Counted from the first letter of the stretch, positions 43,101 to 56,700 are shown. The stretch is 64,000 bases of DNA from Avena insularis (GCA_023614405.1 CM042694.1:89573285-89637284); one strand, 5' to 3'. Numbers and translations are program-made. The notes: generated by a model from the sequence alone, not told the origin.

Positions 43101-44122
43101 CTCGAACCATTGCCGACGCGCATCGTCACCTCTTCCTTCCTCAGGCGCCTCCTACTCTGCAGATCCTGCTGAGAGTTACAAATGTGAGCAACAGATCTGG
43201 TATCAAATACCCAGGTGTTTCTCCTGGCGCTCGTAAGGAATACATCAATAACATGTATATCATATATACCTTTGTCTGGGATGGCTATCTTGCCAGCTCG
43301 CTTGTCTTCAAGGTACTTAGGGCAGTTGTGTTTCCAGTGCCCATCCCCTTTGCAGTAGAAGCATGAAGTGTCGGGCTTAGGGCCAGGCTTCGTAGTCTTT
43401 GAGGTGCTAGGAACAAACCTGCCATCCCTCTTAGACTTCTTACCCTTGCCTTTTCCCTTTTGCCCCGGTTTCTTAAAGTTGGTGGTCTTGTTGACCATCA
43501 ACACCGTGTGCTCCTTCTTGATTTCAACCTCAATAGTTTTGATCATGGCGAACACCTCAGCAAGGGTCTTGGTCATCCCTTGCATGTTGTAGTTCATCAC
43601 AAAATTCTTATAGCTAGGGGGCAGGGAGTGCAACACCCTATCTATAGAGAGCTCCTCCGGGGTTTTGCAATCCAATGCGTTTAGGCGCTTAACGTAGCCA
43701 GACATTTTGACCATGTGCTCACTAATACTGTTGTGCTCTTCAATTTTAGCAGAGAAGAAGATCTCGGAAGCATCATACCTCTCTGCACGAGCCTGTGGAG
43801 CAAAGACGGCTTTGAGATCCTCAATGATCTCAAAAGCATTCATCTTCTCAAAACGCTTTTGAAGCTCCGGCTCTATGGCATAGAGCATTCCACTCTGGAT
43901 GAGGGAGAAATCATCCACCTTGGACTGCCAGGCATTCTTTTCGTCCTGGGAGGCGGAATCTGCAGGCTTAACTGGAAGCTCAGCCTCGATGACATAAGTA
44001 AACTTGTAGGGGACCAGGAGGATCCTAAGATTGCGGAACCATGCGGTGAAGTTGGTTCCATCAGTTTTCAGCTTGTCATTCTCGAGGAAAGTGCTAAGGT
44101 TGAAGGTGGGTGGGCGAGACAT
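40163..44122 (-). pseudogene. Copia-A Gag-Pol polyprotein
   Basis: Domains in order: capsid (residues about 1-220), zinc knuckle CFYCKGDGHWKHNC, protease motif reading FDTRSVAH where DTG is expected, integrase with the HHCC-type start (HCRLGHIGIKRM...CEPC) and catalytic region (HTDVCGPM, RSDRGGEY, GVSEHRNRT). The reverse transcriptase has QMDVKTAFLKGHIDEELYM and YVDDILLM, and RNase H has YVDASWNSDHDD and YCDNTGAIANA. Stops: TGA after VAKGF (about 41482), TAG at about 40951 and TAG at about 40719. All are consistent with CGA-to-TGA or CAG-to-TAG changes. Gag-protease-integrase is still one 879-codon frame, so decay is fairly recent. Confidence 0.93.
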
Positions 44123-44979
44123 CTACAAAGGATTTGCAAAGTGTTTAGACTATGTTCATAATAATGATTTCCAATTTTAATAAAGGAACTCCCACTTAAA
44201 CAAACATCCCTCTACTCGTTTAGTGATCACATGATCCCTATCCCCTACACCTCCCCCGATCATCAGGGCCATCAGTGCAGTATCAAAGGTGGACATTCCC
44301 TAATGTCGATCACATCAACTATGTGATTCATGCTCGACTTTTCAGTCTCTTGTATTCCGAGGCCATGTATGTACATGCTAGGCTTGCCAGTTCTAACTCG
44401 TGTGTATTCGTAGTGCAACATGGCTTGCACCCACTATATGCGAACGTAGATATGTCTGACCCCCGATCATCACGGCCGGCCTCATACTTAAGAACTTTCT
44501 TGGTGGTGCACATACAAGGGGAATACGATAACTGGAATACTACGAGGGATTATCTTATCATGCTACCGTCTAGTAAGTATACTAGCATAATAAGTAATGC
44601 TTCAAAAGTAAAGTGTTATAACATGGTTGTAGCTTTATGATCATCATCAACAGCCTTAAAGTTTCACAAACTTGTCAATGCCATGTTATAATACTTGCCC
44701 CTATGCAATAAGGAAGATAGACGCCTCTATATTAACTATTGCATGTTTTACGCGGCTTTAGGGCTTTCGCAGTAGAACCCCTTTCCACCTACGAACGTCG
44801 AGCCACAACATGGATTCAATGATTGCCGTTCTTCTTCCCTTTTCAGGGCCCTCCAGTGTTAATGCCATATCAACTACTGTAGAGAGACAGACACCCCCTA
44901 AGCCACTTTGATTTGTGGACCAGTCTCGTGAATCACCACGTGAGGTCGGTTGGGGGCCGCTTCATCAAATAGTGCCGCG
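44123..44979 (-). other. Copia-A 5' leader, proximal part
   Basis: Non-coding leader between Gag start and the gypsy-1 insertion point. It continues at 57508-57627. Plus-strand frames here have no domain support. Confidence 0.7.
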
Positions 44980-45485
44980 TGTCGTCGGATTGATGACAAG
45001 TACGCCATGAGGGGGTCCTCGAGGCATGCGGAAGAGAGGGGTGCGAGTCGTACGGTGTTCCGGGACGGTGAGCACACAAGTTTACCAGGTTGAATCCATG
45101 GCTTTGGGCGGATCCTACTCACGCTAGCAATCGATGTCTGTAGAGCTGGAATATGGGTTACAAGGGTTTCGCCTGTGCGAGTTGAGATAGTAGACTATTG
45201 AGGTGTTGCCCTAAAGGCCCTCCCTAGGACGACTTATATAGATATCCGACCTAGGGTTTATAGGAGAGATCTATCCGGCTACGACTAAGAGTCGATCACA
45301 GAGTACATCTTGAACTACAAGTAACATTATGGGCCTAAGTCGGTAAGTCTTCTGGGCCTTCCCGTAGCCGGATTGGACTCCGTCTTTCTCCCTGACTGGG
45401 CCGCCCATGAAGCAAAGCTCTAACCCGAAGTGGGCCACCACAGTCGGTGAGGCTGTGAGGATACCCGGAAAGTATATCCCCAATA
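44980..45485 (-). repeat. 3' LTR of gypsy-1
   Basis: 506 bp; the plus strand starts TGTCGTCGGATTG and ends TATATCCCCAATA. The outer CA/TG has mutated to TA at the inner side. TATATAA on the minus strand is at 45240-45234. A purine-rich stretch (TCCAGGGGCTGC, minus) adjoins at 45486-45497. Confidence 0.9.
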
Positions 45486-45497
45486 GCAGCCCCTGGA

Positions 45498-46052
45498 GGC
45501 CTCCAAGATCCAAAGTCGGATTTATCATCGTCTAGCTTGATCTTCGGCTTGCAGAATCTTGAAGGGTTCCTGAAACTTCACAACAAAAAATACGATCTGG
45601 GTCTTAAAAAATAAGTCGGACCTATCAGTAGGTTACTCGGATTTTCCAGCTCGGTTTCAAACTAAGCCGGAATTGGGTTCCCAACGTCACCTGACACAAG
45701 TCATGGTCAAGTCATGTCATCTGACAGGCATTCCATCAGCACGACTGTTGGTGGGTCCGCGGTTCGTGGAACCGAGGCGCCGTTTCAATGCGTGCGTGGA
45801 GATCGAAGCGACGCAATCATCGCGTGGGTCCTTCCCAGTTCCTTCCACGACACACGGCGGTTACATTGTAGCATTTGCACGAATCTTGGCGCAGGTAGGT
45901 GGATATAAGGGGTTTGGATTTTTCCTTCTCCTTTCCACCAGTCCTTTGCCGTTTCCTTTCCTCCCAATCCTCCTGCACGCACAGAGTTTCCTCGTTCTTC
46001 CCTCACAGAGCTCCTAGCGCTGCCCCTTTTAGGTCATCTTCTCACCGGAGCA
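45498..46052 (+). other. Region upstream of the antisense ORF
   Basis: No coding signature. It may hold the promoter of the antisense ORF: ATATAAGG at 45902-45909, followed by pyrimidine-rich leader-like sequence up to the ATG at 46053. Confidence 0.45.
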
Positions 46053-49000
46053 ATGGCTTCATCTTCTTCCTCCAGCTTGGCGGCAGCGGCGGCAACGACG
46101 GCGGAAGCAGTAGCGGAGAAAGAGAGCTTCCGCGGGATCTGGATTCCCTGCGCTCTCAACAAGGAGGGCCTCAAGAACGTGGAGAAGGAGGGGCTTCTCG
46201 TCGCCAGCGACTGGCGGAGCAGCTTCGAGGAAACCGTCTCCAACCCGCACGACGGCGAGCGGGTCCACTTCGGCACCCACCTTGATAGAGGTCTGTCCTT
46301 TCCTCCCTTGGAGTTCTTCTCCGAGGTGATAGATCATTTCGGAGTTCAACTCTACAATCTTCCTCCCAACTCTCTCTTAGAGATGAGTGCGTATGCTTCG
46401 CTTTGTGAGGGCTTTCTCGGCATTAGGCCGAGTTTGACTCTCTTCCGGTACTATTTCCATGTCCGAAGAAATTCCATTACTGCCGGTGTTCCTTACATCA
46501 CTAGCACTATCAGCTTTTCACTTAGACGCGACCGGGCCTATCCCAAAATTCTAGCCAGTGACTCAGTCAAACAATGGCCGGCCACTTTTTTCTATCATAG
46601 GGATATTCCGGCTCCCGACAAAGCTACTGCTTTGCTGGCTTTTGTCGACGGAGCCGCCACGGCCCAACCTTCATGGGACGAGGCTGCTCCGGCTCTCACC
46701 GACGATCTGATCCTCGCTAAGAGGCGGATCGAATACTTAATCAAACACAAGGATCTGAAGGGATCCGACTTGGTTTAGTGCTGGGTCTCACGTCGGATCC
46801 AGCCTCTCCAGTACCACGGAACCCGACTGATGCACTCCATCACGTCGTCCCTAAAAGATTCCCTCCGCATCAGCTTCAAAGCCTTCACCACACAGGGCTA
46901 CATAAGCCAGATTAAGTGGCTGATCAAGGAGCGAATCGAGAGGAGAATCCTGGAGGTTTCTCTGGACATGCACATGGCGGATAACCCCATAGTGCCGGTA
47001 AGCTTCCATCAGTATACTTTTTATGTGTTTCTTTCTTTGAGTTATACTTCAATACTGATATGTTTTCTACCTTTTAGCTTGCTGACCTCCCTGAGTCGGA
47101 ACTTGCTCCGCTCGAAGGATATCCTCCGGAGTTCTCTCAGGAGGTGGAGGTAGTTCCATTGCCAGATCTTGCGCTCAAGAAGCGCAAAGCTCCGACAGTG
47201 GTTGTTGGCACAAAGGAGGTGCCTGTCGTGAAGAGGTAACATTCAATCACAACTTCCGCCTTTGTACCTTATTCAAATTTATTTCTGAGATGTAATGTTT
47301 CCGACTTTACTACATTCTCAGAGCAAAACCGCTCGTCAAGGCCAAGGGGAAAGGGATTTCTTCGAAGCCGCTAAGGTAGACGAAGCTTACCATAGCTTCC
47401 CCTGTCGTGGCTCCTCCGACTCCTGCCCCTCAACCTTCTGCAACGCCGGTTATCTCGCCGGATGCTGCAGAAGATCCGGCTCCTTCAACGGGGCTTGCGA
47501 ACCTTGGATCGCAAACTGGCATCACCACGAGTGCGTCAGATCTAAATAAGGGTGAACCCTCTTCGGGTAATGATCCCTCGGCTGAAACCTTCGCCGAAAA
47601 CCTCCTGAGCAACCCGGGACTTGCCAAGTTCGGCCTGTCTCAGAAATCTGTCGAAGAAATCCAGCGGCTTGCCAAGCAATGCTTGGATAAAAGTACTTTA
47701 TCTCCTGAAGAAGAAGCGCAAGAAGCAGAGGACGTCAAGTTCTCTGACCTTCTTGCCCAGGTCCGCCTTTGCGTTGAGAGGATCAGGACCGGTGAGCTTC
47801 CAACAGCTCCGATAATTCCTCTGACTCTCGCTGAAAAGGTGGCTGCCGAAGTGAACGCGGGTTTGGATAAACTCACCCGCGAACAATATGTAAGTCGGAA
47901 TTCCAACTCCTGTTTTTCTTTTATTGTATTTTATATCATATCCTCTAGCCCCCAAGCATGAAGTAGGATAAACAATCCGGGTTTATGCTTTATTAGGACA
48001 CCAAAGAACGAACTAGTGTAGCCCCCAAGGCTCGTGCTGATATTTTAGCAAAAATATTAGCCCGAGTCTTAAGTAGCTTTCTGACTTTGGGTATTCTGAC
48101 TTACAGAAAGTATGTTCCTATAACCAGGAATTACTGACCAATGTCTGCATAAGCGGAGAGAGATCAAAGCTCTCCGGCTTAAAAATGCTGAACTCAAAGT
48201 TGGCAAGGATGAGGCCGAAGGTAAACTTTCCGAGACTCAAACCTTGTTTTTGTTATTTTGAATGTCAAATTTTTCTAAACTTTTGTTATTTTTGACTGAC
48301 AGCGCTGGTGAATCAATCTGTCGCCATGATTGAAGAGGCCGAGAACCTCAAGACCCTGGTGGTGGAGAACAAGGAGCTTCGACAAGAGCTGGACCAGCTC
48401 AAGGCAAATCACGAAAAGAGCATAGCTCAAGTCCTTGAATCCTCCTCCATGGCCACTGAAGAGCGTGATCGCAAGATTGCTGCTCAAGATAAAATAATCT
48501 CGGACCTCAAGAATGAACTTGACAGAGAGAAGGATATGTCCTAGGCGCTCTGGGCTGAACTCCAGAGTCTCCGGGAGGAGAAGACCAAAATTGACGACGT
48601 CATTTTTGGTATGTTCCATCTATCTGACTTGTCTCTTTCTTCGACTTTTATCAATGTCGGATTTTTCTTAACTTGTTTTGTGCATAGGTCCTCTGAACTT
48701 GACGGACTCTTCTTCTTCCGAGCCCTGCACCCACCGGCTTACCCAAGTCGGTGACCTGCTTCATGACTTCCGCCAGTCCCTTGAGGACGTCGGCGAAGCT
48801 CTCAAGATTCCGGACATGCCAAGCATATCGGATTTTCATGTGCGGGACAAGGCGAAGGAGATGCATAGCTTGTTGGGGATGGAACATGTCCTACACGATC
48901 GCTGCATGAACGCTCTCACCATGGTCATGAGCCACCATGGAAACATAGAAATATGGCAAGTGACCAGAGGGTACTGCAATGTAGACGAAGACGGCCAGGA

Positions 49001-49236
49001 GCAGGACCTTCAAGCCATCATGCACTCCTGCGCCGTGTTATGGGTGTCACGTAGCTGACCTGACTAGCTACGAGATCCCTTTCTTCACCCGTGTGGATAC
49101 TCCGCCTCCTCCTCCGGAAGAACCAACAGAAGTTTTCGACGATGAACGCACCACCTCGGATGCGGACATCTCGAAACGATATCAAGGCGGAGTAACCAGC
49201 GAGCCGGCAGCTCCTTCATCTCCTCCTGCATCATAG
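46053..49236 (+). pseudogene. Intron-containing antisense ORF of gypsy-1 (Transposase_28-type protein)
   Basis: Runs opposite to gag-pol, between pol and the 3' LTR. Exon 1 (46053-46997) begins with Ala/Ser runs, then FRGIWIPCALNKEGLKNVEK, FPPLEFFSEVIDHFGVQLYN and LRPSLTLFRYYFHVRR-like wording of the putative gypsy-type transposon domain (Pfam Transposase_28). Splice sites allow exon 2 (47078-47235) and exon 3 (47322-47889), which join in phase. Further exons lie at about 48140-48220, 48302-48609 and 48689-49236. The 48302-48609 exon is a strong coiled coil (VENKELRQELDQLKANHEKS). TAG codons at 46776, 47376 and 48542 interrupt it. The product's role is unknown. Related antisense genes are known from Grande-type elements. 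A TATA-bearing promoter was not identified; TATAAGG lies at 45903-45909. Confidence 0.78.
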
Positions 49237-49813
49237 ACTAGAAACTTATGTATTATCCTGAAAGATCATGATGCGTTTTGTAAATGTAAAGTACTATGAC
49301 TTTGCTAGTGCTAAGCTTTTGATCTATTCAACACTTTTGGCTTTAATTTTTTGTGTGCCTGAAATGTTTACATAAGCACTTGTATTTTTTCGTCTCTACT
49401 TATCGTTTATCTGGCTTTCCGCCTCGTCCCTTTCGTGAGCCGACTAAACCTTCTGCCGAAAACTTTGCCGAGCAACGGAGCTCAATTGCTAAACCAGTTT
49501 AAACTCGGAAACAAAGCCGGCTTCTAGTACCAACAATTCACTACTCGGAAAATGCCCGCATCCAGCAATAAGACAAATAACCAAAGTAAAGACTAGAAAC
49601 TTTAGAGTTATACCCGAGGGTAGCAATTTAGAATCGGAAATCTAAACCAGAACGAACATGAGCATAAAGTACTTTCAAGCATTCTGGGATTTTCGACTAT
49701 GACATGATCATTCGGAAATAAGATGGTAACAATTTCTCAGAAAAATTTGAGGCAACCAAAACTTTTATTTCTCACAGAACATGTACATATGTATGATTAC
49801 AAAGAAAGGTAAA

Positions 49814-52800
49814 CTAAGAATAAAAGGGGCGTAGCTGAGCAATATTCCACGGTCTGTTTAACTCATCCGGATTTGTACTGCCTCCAGCTCTCTTTCTCTT
49901 CTTAGTAGCAGGTCTTTCTTTGACTAGCCTCATGTCAGTTAAGTAGTACGATCCATTGTGCAATACTCGACTAACTAAAAAGGGCCCTTCCCATACTAGG
50001 GAAAGTTTGTGCTTTCTTTGTTGCACAAGCCGGATAACCAAATCACCTTTATTGAAAGATCTATTTCGGACTCTCTAGCTATGATACTTGCGTAACTTCT
50101 GCTAATAGGTTGTAGATCTGTTTTCAGCAACGACGCGAACTTCTTCGACTAAGTCGAGATCATTTTGTCGAGAAATCTCGGCATCCTCTTCGATATACGC
50201 AGCCACTCTAGGACAAGTATGAATTAAATCACTAGGAAGAACTGCTTCTGCGCCATAGACCAAGAAGAAAGGTGTGTATCCTGTTGACCTGTTTGGAGTT
50301 GTTCGTAAACTCCAAATTACAGAGGGTAGTTCCTCTGCCCAAGCCCCCGCAGCACGTCGTAGTGGTGCTTCGAGTCTCGGTTTTAGCCCTTGTAGGATTA
50401 AACCATTTGCTCTTTCGACTTGTCCGTTAGCCTGTGGATGTGCGACTGATGCAATGTCAAGACGGATATTTTGCTCGTTGCAGAATTCAGCCAATTCTCC
50501 CATAGAAAAGTTACTCCCGTTGTCCGTGATAATGCTGTGCGGATAACCATACCGGATTATAACATCCTCGACAAATCTTTTGGCTGTTGCTCCATCACAA
50601 CTAGTGACAGGTTTAGCCTCAATCCATTTTGTGAATTTATCCACCATCACTAAGAGGTGAGTAAATCCACTTGGAGCTCGTTTAAAAGGTCCTACCATGT
50701 CAAGCCCCCAGACCACAAAGGGCCACGTTATAGGTATTGTTCGAAGCTGATCAGCCGGAACATGAGCTTGCTTGGCGTACTTTTGGCAGCCTTTGCACGT
50801 CTTGACTAATCGTTCGGCATCTGCTTGAGCTGTAAGCCAGAAAAATCCGTGTCTAAAAGCTTTTGCCACTAAAGATTTGGCTGCAGCGTGGTGACCACAC
50901 TCGCCTTCGTGGATTTCTCTTAAGATTTCCACTCCTTCTTCCGGAGATACACAGCGCTGAAAAACCCCAGAAATACTCCGTTTATGGAGCTCACCTTTAA
51001 CAATAGTATAGGCTTTTGCTCGTCGGATAATCTGCCGGCTCAGCACCTCATCTTCGGGTAATTTTCCATCTACCAAATAATCGAGATAGGGTTGAGTCCA
51101 GCTGGGGATTACAGCCAGAACTGTTATCAAGGGTGAATCGGATTTGGTCGGATATTCCTCATCTACTCCCTTTATTGAGGGAACTTTGAGGTGCTCTAAA
51201 AAAGCGCCATCCGGGACTTCTTTCCGTGCAGAACCTATCCGAGATAGTGCATCTGCTTTCTCATTTTCTGCTCGAGGGATGTGTTGGACTTCAAACCCTT
51301 CGAACGATTTAGATAGATCATCCACGACAACTTTATATGCTGCCATGTGTTTATTTGAATTACAAATATCCGACACTTGCTGAGCAACAAGATCCGAATC
51401 TCCGTAACACATCAAACGTCGGATGCCAATATCCTTAGCAATCTGGATTCCATGCAGCAGTGCTTCATACTCGGCAATATTGTTTGTCGCTGTGAAGTGT
51501 ATCTGCAACACGTATAAAAGTTTATCTCCTTGGCGTGATTTGAGCACCACGCCAGCCCCCGAGCCCCCTCGAGCCTTAGAACCATCGAAAAATAGGGTCC
51601 AATATTCCGACTCAGGGAGGATCATGTTCTCCTTCGTCTCTGTCCAATCAGCGACAAAGTCAGCAAGGATCTAGGATTTAATTGCCGTCCGAGGTTTGTA
51701 CTCAATATCGAAAGCTGAAAGCTCTATGCCCCATTTGGCGACGCGTCCTGTGGCGTCGCTGTTGTTGATTATATCTCTCATGGGAGCTGTGCTCACCACG
51801 GTAATTGGATGCTCCTGAAAGTAGTGTCGTAGCTTACGAGATGCTAGAAAAACATCGTAAGCCAACTTTTGATAGTGCGGATACCGCTGTTTTGATTCTG
51901 TCAGAACCTCGCTGACAAAGTAAGTCGGACGCTACACCAGGTGTTCCTGATTTTCCTCTGGTCTCTCCACCACCATGACAATACTAACGACCTTATTTGT
52001 CGCAGCAAGATAGAGCAACATTGGTTCCTTAGGTTCCGACGCTGCAAGGATAGGAGCAGATGAGAGTACTCTCTTCAGATCTTATAGTGCAGCTTCAGCT
52101 TCGTCAGTCCAAACAAAATCTTTGGTCTTTTTCAGGAGTTTGTATAAGGGTGCGGCTCTTTCACCAAGCCGGCTTACAAATCGACTGACCGCAGCGATGC
52201 AGCCAGTTAATCTTTGTACGTCCTTCAGGCGAGTTGGCCTGGAAATATTGAGTATAGCTTTGATTTTGTCTCGGTTCACCTCCATGCCTCTTTGAGACAC
52301 GATGAATCCTAACAATTTTCCGGCTGGTATTCCAAAGAAGCATTTCTTCGGGTTAAGCATGATGTTGTATTTTCATAGATTGGCGAACGTCTCTTCCAAG
52401 TCAGAAATCAGTGTTTCCTTCTTTTTGGACATTACCGCGATATCATCCATGTATGCATGTACATTGCGTCCGAGTTGGTCGTGGAGGCAACGCTGCATCG
52501 TGCACTGGTACGTAGCTCCTGCGTTTTTCAGCCCAAAGGGCATCATACCAAAACAGAAGGTTCCGAAGGGGGTTATGAATGAAGTTTTGACTTTGTCAGA
52601 TTCCTTCATCCAGATTTGGTGATAACCGGAATATGCGTCGAGAAACAGAGGAGTTCCGAGCCTGCCGTAGAATCGATAACTTGATCAATTCTAGGCAGAG
52701 CGAACGGATCTTTTGGACAAGCCTTGTTCAAGGCAGTATAATCAACACACATCCTTAAATCAGTGGTGTCCTTTTTAGGGACCATTACAGGATTGGCCGA

Positions 52801-53730
52801 CCACTCAGTGTGGATGACCTCTTCTTTGAATCCGGCTAACTCGAGCCGCGCTAGTTCCTTAGCTATTGCCTTACGCTTTTCATCGCCAAACCGTCGTAAG
52901 GACTGTTTGACGGGTTTAGCGTTCGGGTTTACATTTAGAGAGTGCTCGGCAAGTTCCCTAGGTACTCCGGTTATGTCAGATGGCTGCCATACGAAGATGT
53001 CTTGATTTGCTTGGAGGAACTTGACGAGCGCGCTTTCCTATGAACTATCTAGGCCTACGCCTATGTGGGTCACCTTGGAGGGGTCATCGTCCTTCAACGA
53101 CACTTTCTTCGTCTCTTCTAATGCCTTAAACTCCGGATTTGGCTTTGTCACCTCCTTCTTCGTTGCGGGCATCTCGGACGGATCTATGCTCTTCTTGATC
53201 TCCTGGTACTCCTGGGCGTGCAGCACGGCTTCGGCAAAGGCGACATTTCCATCCTCGCACTCTCGCGCTTTTTTCGGGTCTCCCTTGATGGTGATCACGC
53301 TGTTGGGACCTGGAATTTTCATCATATTGTAAATGTAACACGAACGAGCCATAAAAGCCTAGTAAGCCAGACGTCCGAATATAGCGTGGTATGCGCTCTT
53401 GAACGGGACCACTTCGAAGGAAAGTGCTTCCGTCCGATAGTTCTTTGGAGTTCCAAAGGTAACATCAAAAGTAATATCTCCCAGGGAATTAGCTTGTCTT
53501 CCTGGGACAACTCCGTGAAAAATCACAGAACTATGGTTCAGCTGGGTTTCCGAGATCTTCATCCGGCGTAGCGTTTCGACGTAGAGAATATTGATGCTGC
53601 TACCACCGTCCATGAGGGTCTTGGAGAAACCATAACCGTCAATAAGTGGGTTGACGATTAAGGTGTATTTTCCTCGCCTGTGTAACTTAGGCAGATGATC
53701 ATCGCGGTCAAACGTGATTGCCACTTCCGA
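49814..53730 (-). pseudogene. Gypsy-1 protease-RT-RNase H-integrase
   Basis: Protease: FSKTLMDGGSSINILYVETL (53630 region), with the active Asp present. RT: KTSFITPFGTFCFGMMPFGL and YMDDIAVMSKK (catalytic DD present). RNase H: LFFDGSKARGGSGAGVVLKS, NNIAEYEALLHG, CYGDSDLVAQQV. Integrase: HHCC zinc finger GECGHHAAAKSL...CKGCQKYA, then WGLDMVGPFKR, ITDNGSNFSMGE and GQVERANGLI giving an intact DDE triad. C-terminal part 50041-49814. Stops include 53361 (Trp-TAG), 53040 (TAG, shared), 52377 (CGA-TGA), 51934 (CAG-TAG, shared) and 51674 (CAG-TAG). Catalytic residues look better kept than in gypsy-2, but the frame is cut at least five times. Confidence 0.93.
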
Positions 53731-56700
53731 CTAGTCCAGATACTGGGGGACAGCCGGAACTGTTGCATTGAGCTCGTGTAGAACTGCTTTCTTGACCTTT
53801 GCTGGTTGAGATCTGAGGAAGGTGACATAAGTGTCCTTCTTGGTGGGAAATTTTTTCTTCCCTTCCGGCTTGGGATTTGAAGCATCAGCTTCCTCCATGT
53901 CGGAATGTTCCTTGGTCTCCTTGTCCTTTTCGGGATTTTTCTTTCCCTTCTTCCGCTTAGCTTTGTAGCCCGCGGTGTCATCTCTTTTGATGTCGTCATT
54001 GAAACGACATTTAGCATTGGTGTGGGATGAGCCCCCATTGGCGTCTAGGTGATGCACACATGGGTTATTGGCAATGTCGGCCCAAGAGTAGGTTTTGCCC
54101 GGTTGCTGTTCTCCTCTACCTTGGACCCTTGAAGTCCCCCGACCACGCCCGCGACCTCCGCCACGTCCTCCTCGTCCTCCAGACCCGGAAACAGTAGTAA
54201 CCACCGCTGTTTCCATGTTGGGTTTTCCTCCGAGGTGTTCTTGCGCTTCTGAGCTTGTTGCTTTGTTTTTGCTGACTGAGGTACAACCAGGATGTTGAGT
54301 AATCCTTCTGCATCGTCGTCAGCATCTGCATACTTGCTCGCTGTTTCTATCTTCTCTCCCAGATCAGTGACCTTGTCACACTTCAAGCAATGAAGCAGTA
54401 GACCAATTGGGAGACCTGCAATGAAAGCTTCAATCGCAGTTTGATCATTTACTTCTTCACAGGATTTTTTGGTGTCGATCCATCACCCGAGATAATCTCG
54501 GCAAGTTTCTCCGGCTTTCTGGGTGCAACGCTTTAGGTCTCCGACCGAACAGGGCCTCTGATATGTGCCTTCGAAATTACGAAAGAACACACTTTGCATG
54601 TCATACCAATTATGAATGGTGTTCTCCGGAAGTTCATTGATCCATGTTTGCGCCATCTTCCGCAACATAAGTGGGAGATATCGGGTTGCGACCAGGCTGT
54701 TTCCACCTTTGGCGATGCAGCAAGCTTGGAAGAAGTCCTGTAGCCAAGTATCTGGACGAGCAATGCCATCATAGGCTTGGATATGTCTTGAGATAGCAAG
54801 TCCTTCCGGGAATTTTGTAGCTCTGATGCATGGTCCGAAGCACTTTGGGCCCATGTAGAAATCATCGTTGTCGTAGCGCCGAGCCTCTATGTTGGAATTG
54901 ATCCTGTGCCTTGCGTCGTTCGGGGATAGAGATCGTCCCGAATGCCGGCTGTGGCTACGGTGCCGTGGAGGTGGACTTCGGCTTATGCCACCACCTCCTC
55001 CGCCACGTCGTCCTCCTTGCCCTCCTTGGGAGCCGTTGTGATGAATGTGTGGTGGAGAGGGTGGGGCAGCTGGATAGTTTCCGGCTGATCGCCGGCCTCC
55101 GTCTGGAACGTCATTATTCCGATTCCGGGGAGGGTCTTGACTATGACGAGCCCCCTGCCTACTTGTTCCGGCGTGGTTTCCGTCGTTTCTTCGTCCGTCG
55201 TTCCCACCATGGTGGGGCTCAGCCGGACGGCTTGCATGTCTAGGAGGTGGCATTTTTTGACGATCCTCCTCCCGTCGTTTCTCTTTATCTTCTCCCCTTT
55301 GATCGTTAGATTCTCGTCGGGGAGGGTTCTTCGGATTTAGTGCAGCGATGGCATCTTTCTCGGCCGCTGGAGCTACATTGCTCTAGTTACACGAAGTTCT
55401 GTGATGCTGTCCTGAAGATCCGGTTCTTGAATAATTGTCTTCCCGGCGTTCGGGGTGATGATACTGTGCCCGGACGTAATGGGATCTTACGCCAGCCCAT
55501 GCCGGATCTGTGCGACACTAGTCAGAATCTGAGACCAGCTTTTGACTTCTGGACAGGGCGACCTTTTGCTGCTCCAGTCCCTTGTTGAGTAGCTTGATAC
55601 CCAAACGGATCTCCTCTAGTCCTGGATTAGGCGATAGAATTTCTCGGGCCGCCACGGTATTCTGTATTTCGGTTGGGTATACCCAATCTCCTTTGCTATC
55701 TTTCCGTGGCTTCCCCATCTCATCTCCGAAAAGGACAGCACGGACAGTTGGAAACTGGTTGTCATCTGTGTGACGCTTCCATGTCTTCTGATGCAACTGA
55801 GACATGTAGTCCTTGGTTGCCATGCGTTTCTTCTCCACCTCGATGTTTTTGGCTTCATCGAGGAGTTGTTGACGACGCGCTTCTAGGGCTTGGTCCCTTT
55901 CGTCTAGCTCTTCGGCAGTAAGTTCTGCAGGTGTAGGGATAGGTGTGGTTAGTGCAGCATCGATGAGTTTACGCGCACCTTCGGTGATCACGTGTCCATC
56001 CACCGATTCTTATTTTACGCAAATGCAGGATAAGTGCTCCATCCGAGTCTTCTTTGTATTCCTCGGCAATCACCTCCTCAGCCAGAGGGTCTTTTGCCAG
56101 GGTCTTGTTCTTCTTGTTCTTCTTCTTTGCCCTCTTGGCAGCGACGGTAGCAAAGACGGTTTTGGGTCCGTTTGCCGGAGTCAAGCTCTGATCGGTACTT
56201 TCGGACATCTGGAATTTGGGGTTATCTCCGACGTCCATGTCATCCTGCGCTTTGGGAGAGTGTTCCCCGGATCCTTCATCCATGGCTTCTCCTTCTTCTG
56301 TAGCTTTGGAGTTATATTGGTCTTCATATTCCGCGAAGAACTTTCGGAAATCTGCTGACATCATCGATTCATCCGAGGATGCGGGTACGTTGGCGTTTGT
56401 TCCAATTTCCTCCAGCATCGGCAGAGCCGGATCCGGATCCCACGTATCCGACGAAGTGCGATGCGTGCTTTCTTGAGGTACCTTAGGAAAGGTCTGTCTG
56501 TCCTGGCATCATCAGAGCCGGAATCAGTATCACTGATATGCTCCTCCTGGATTTCGACTTCCGCGGGTGGGTCGATCTGGGATCCGGCTCCTCCAGGGAG
56601 GTCCACTCCAGATTCGACGTGGACCGCTAGGTCTTCTTCAGGCTCGGATTTCTCCACTATCTCCGCAACTGGTGCGGGCTGGGTGGGATTAGGGTTTTTT

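Noticed and set aside
43012..44161. Plus-strand frames opposite the copia gag
   Set aside because: Exact antisense of a confirmed Gag reading frame, with no domain of their own.
52302..53332. Plus-strand frames opposite gypsy RT/protease, repeated at 61810-62841
   Set aside because: They recur only because the gypsy is present twice; composition is that of reverse-complemented pol.
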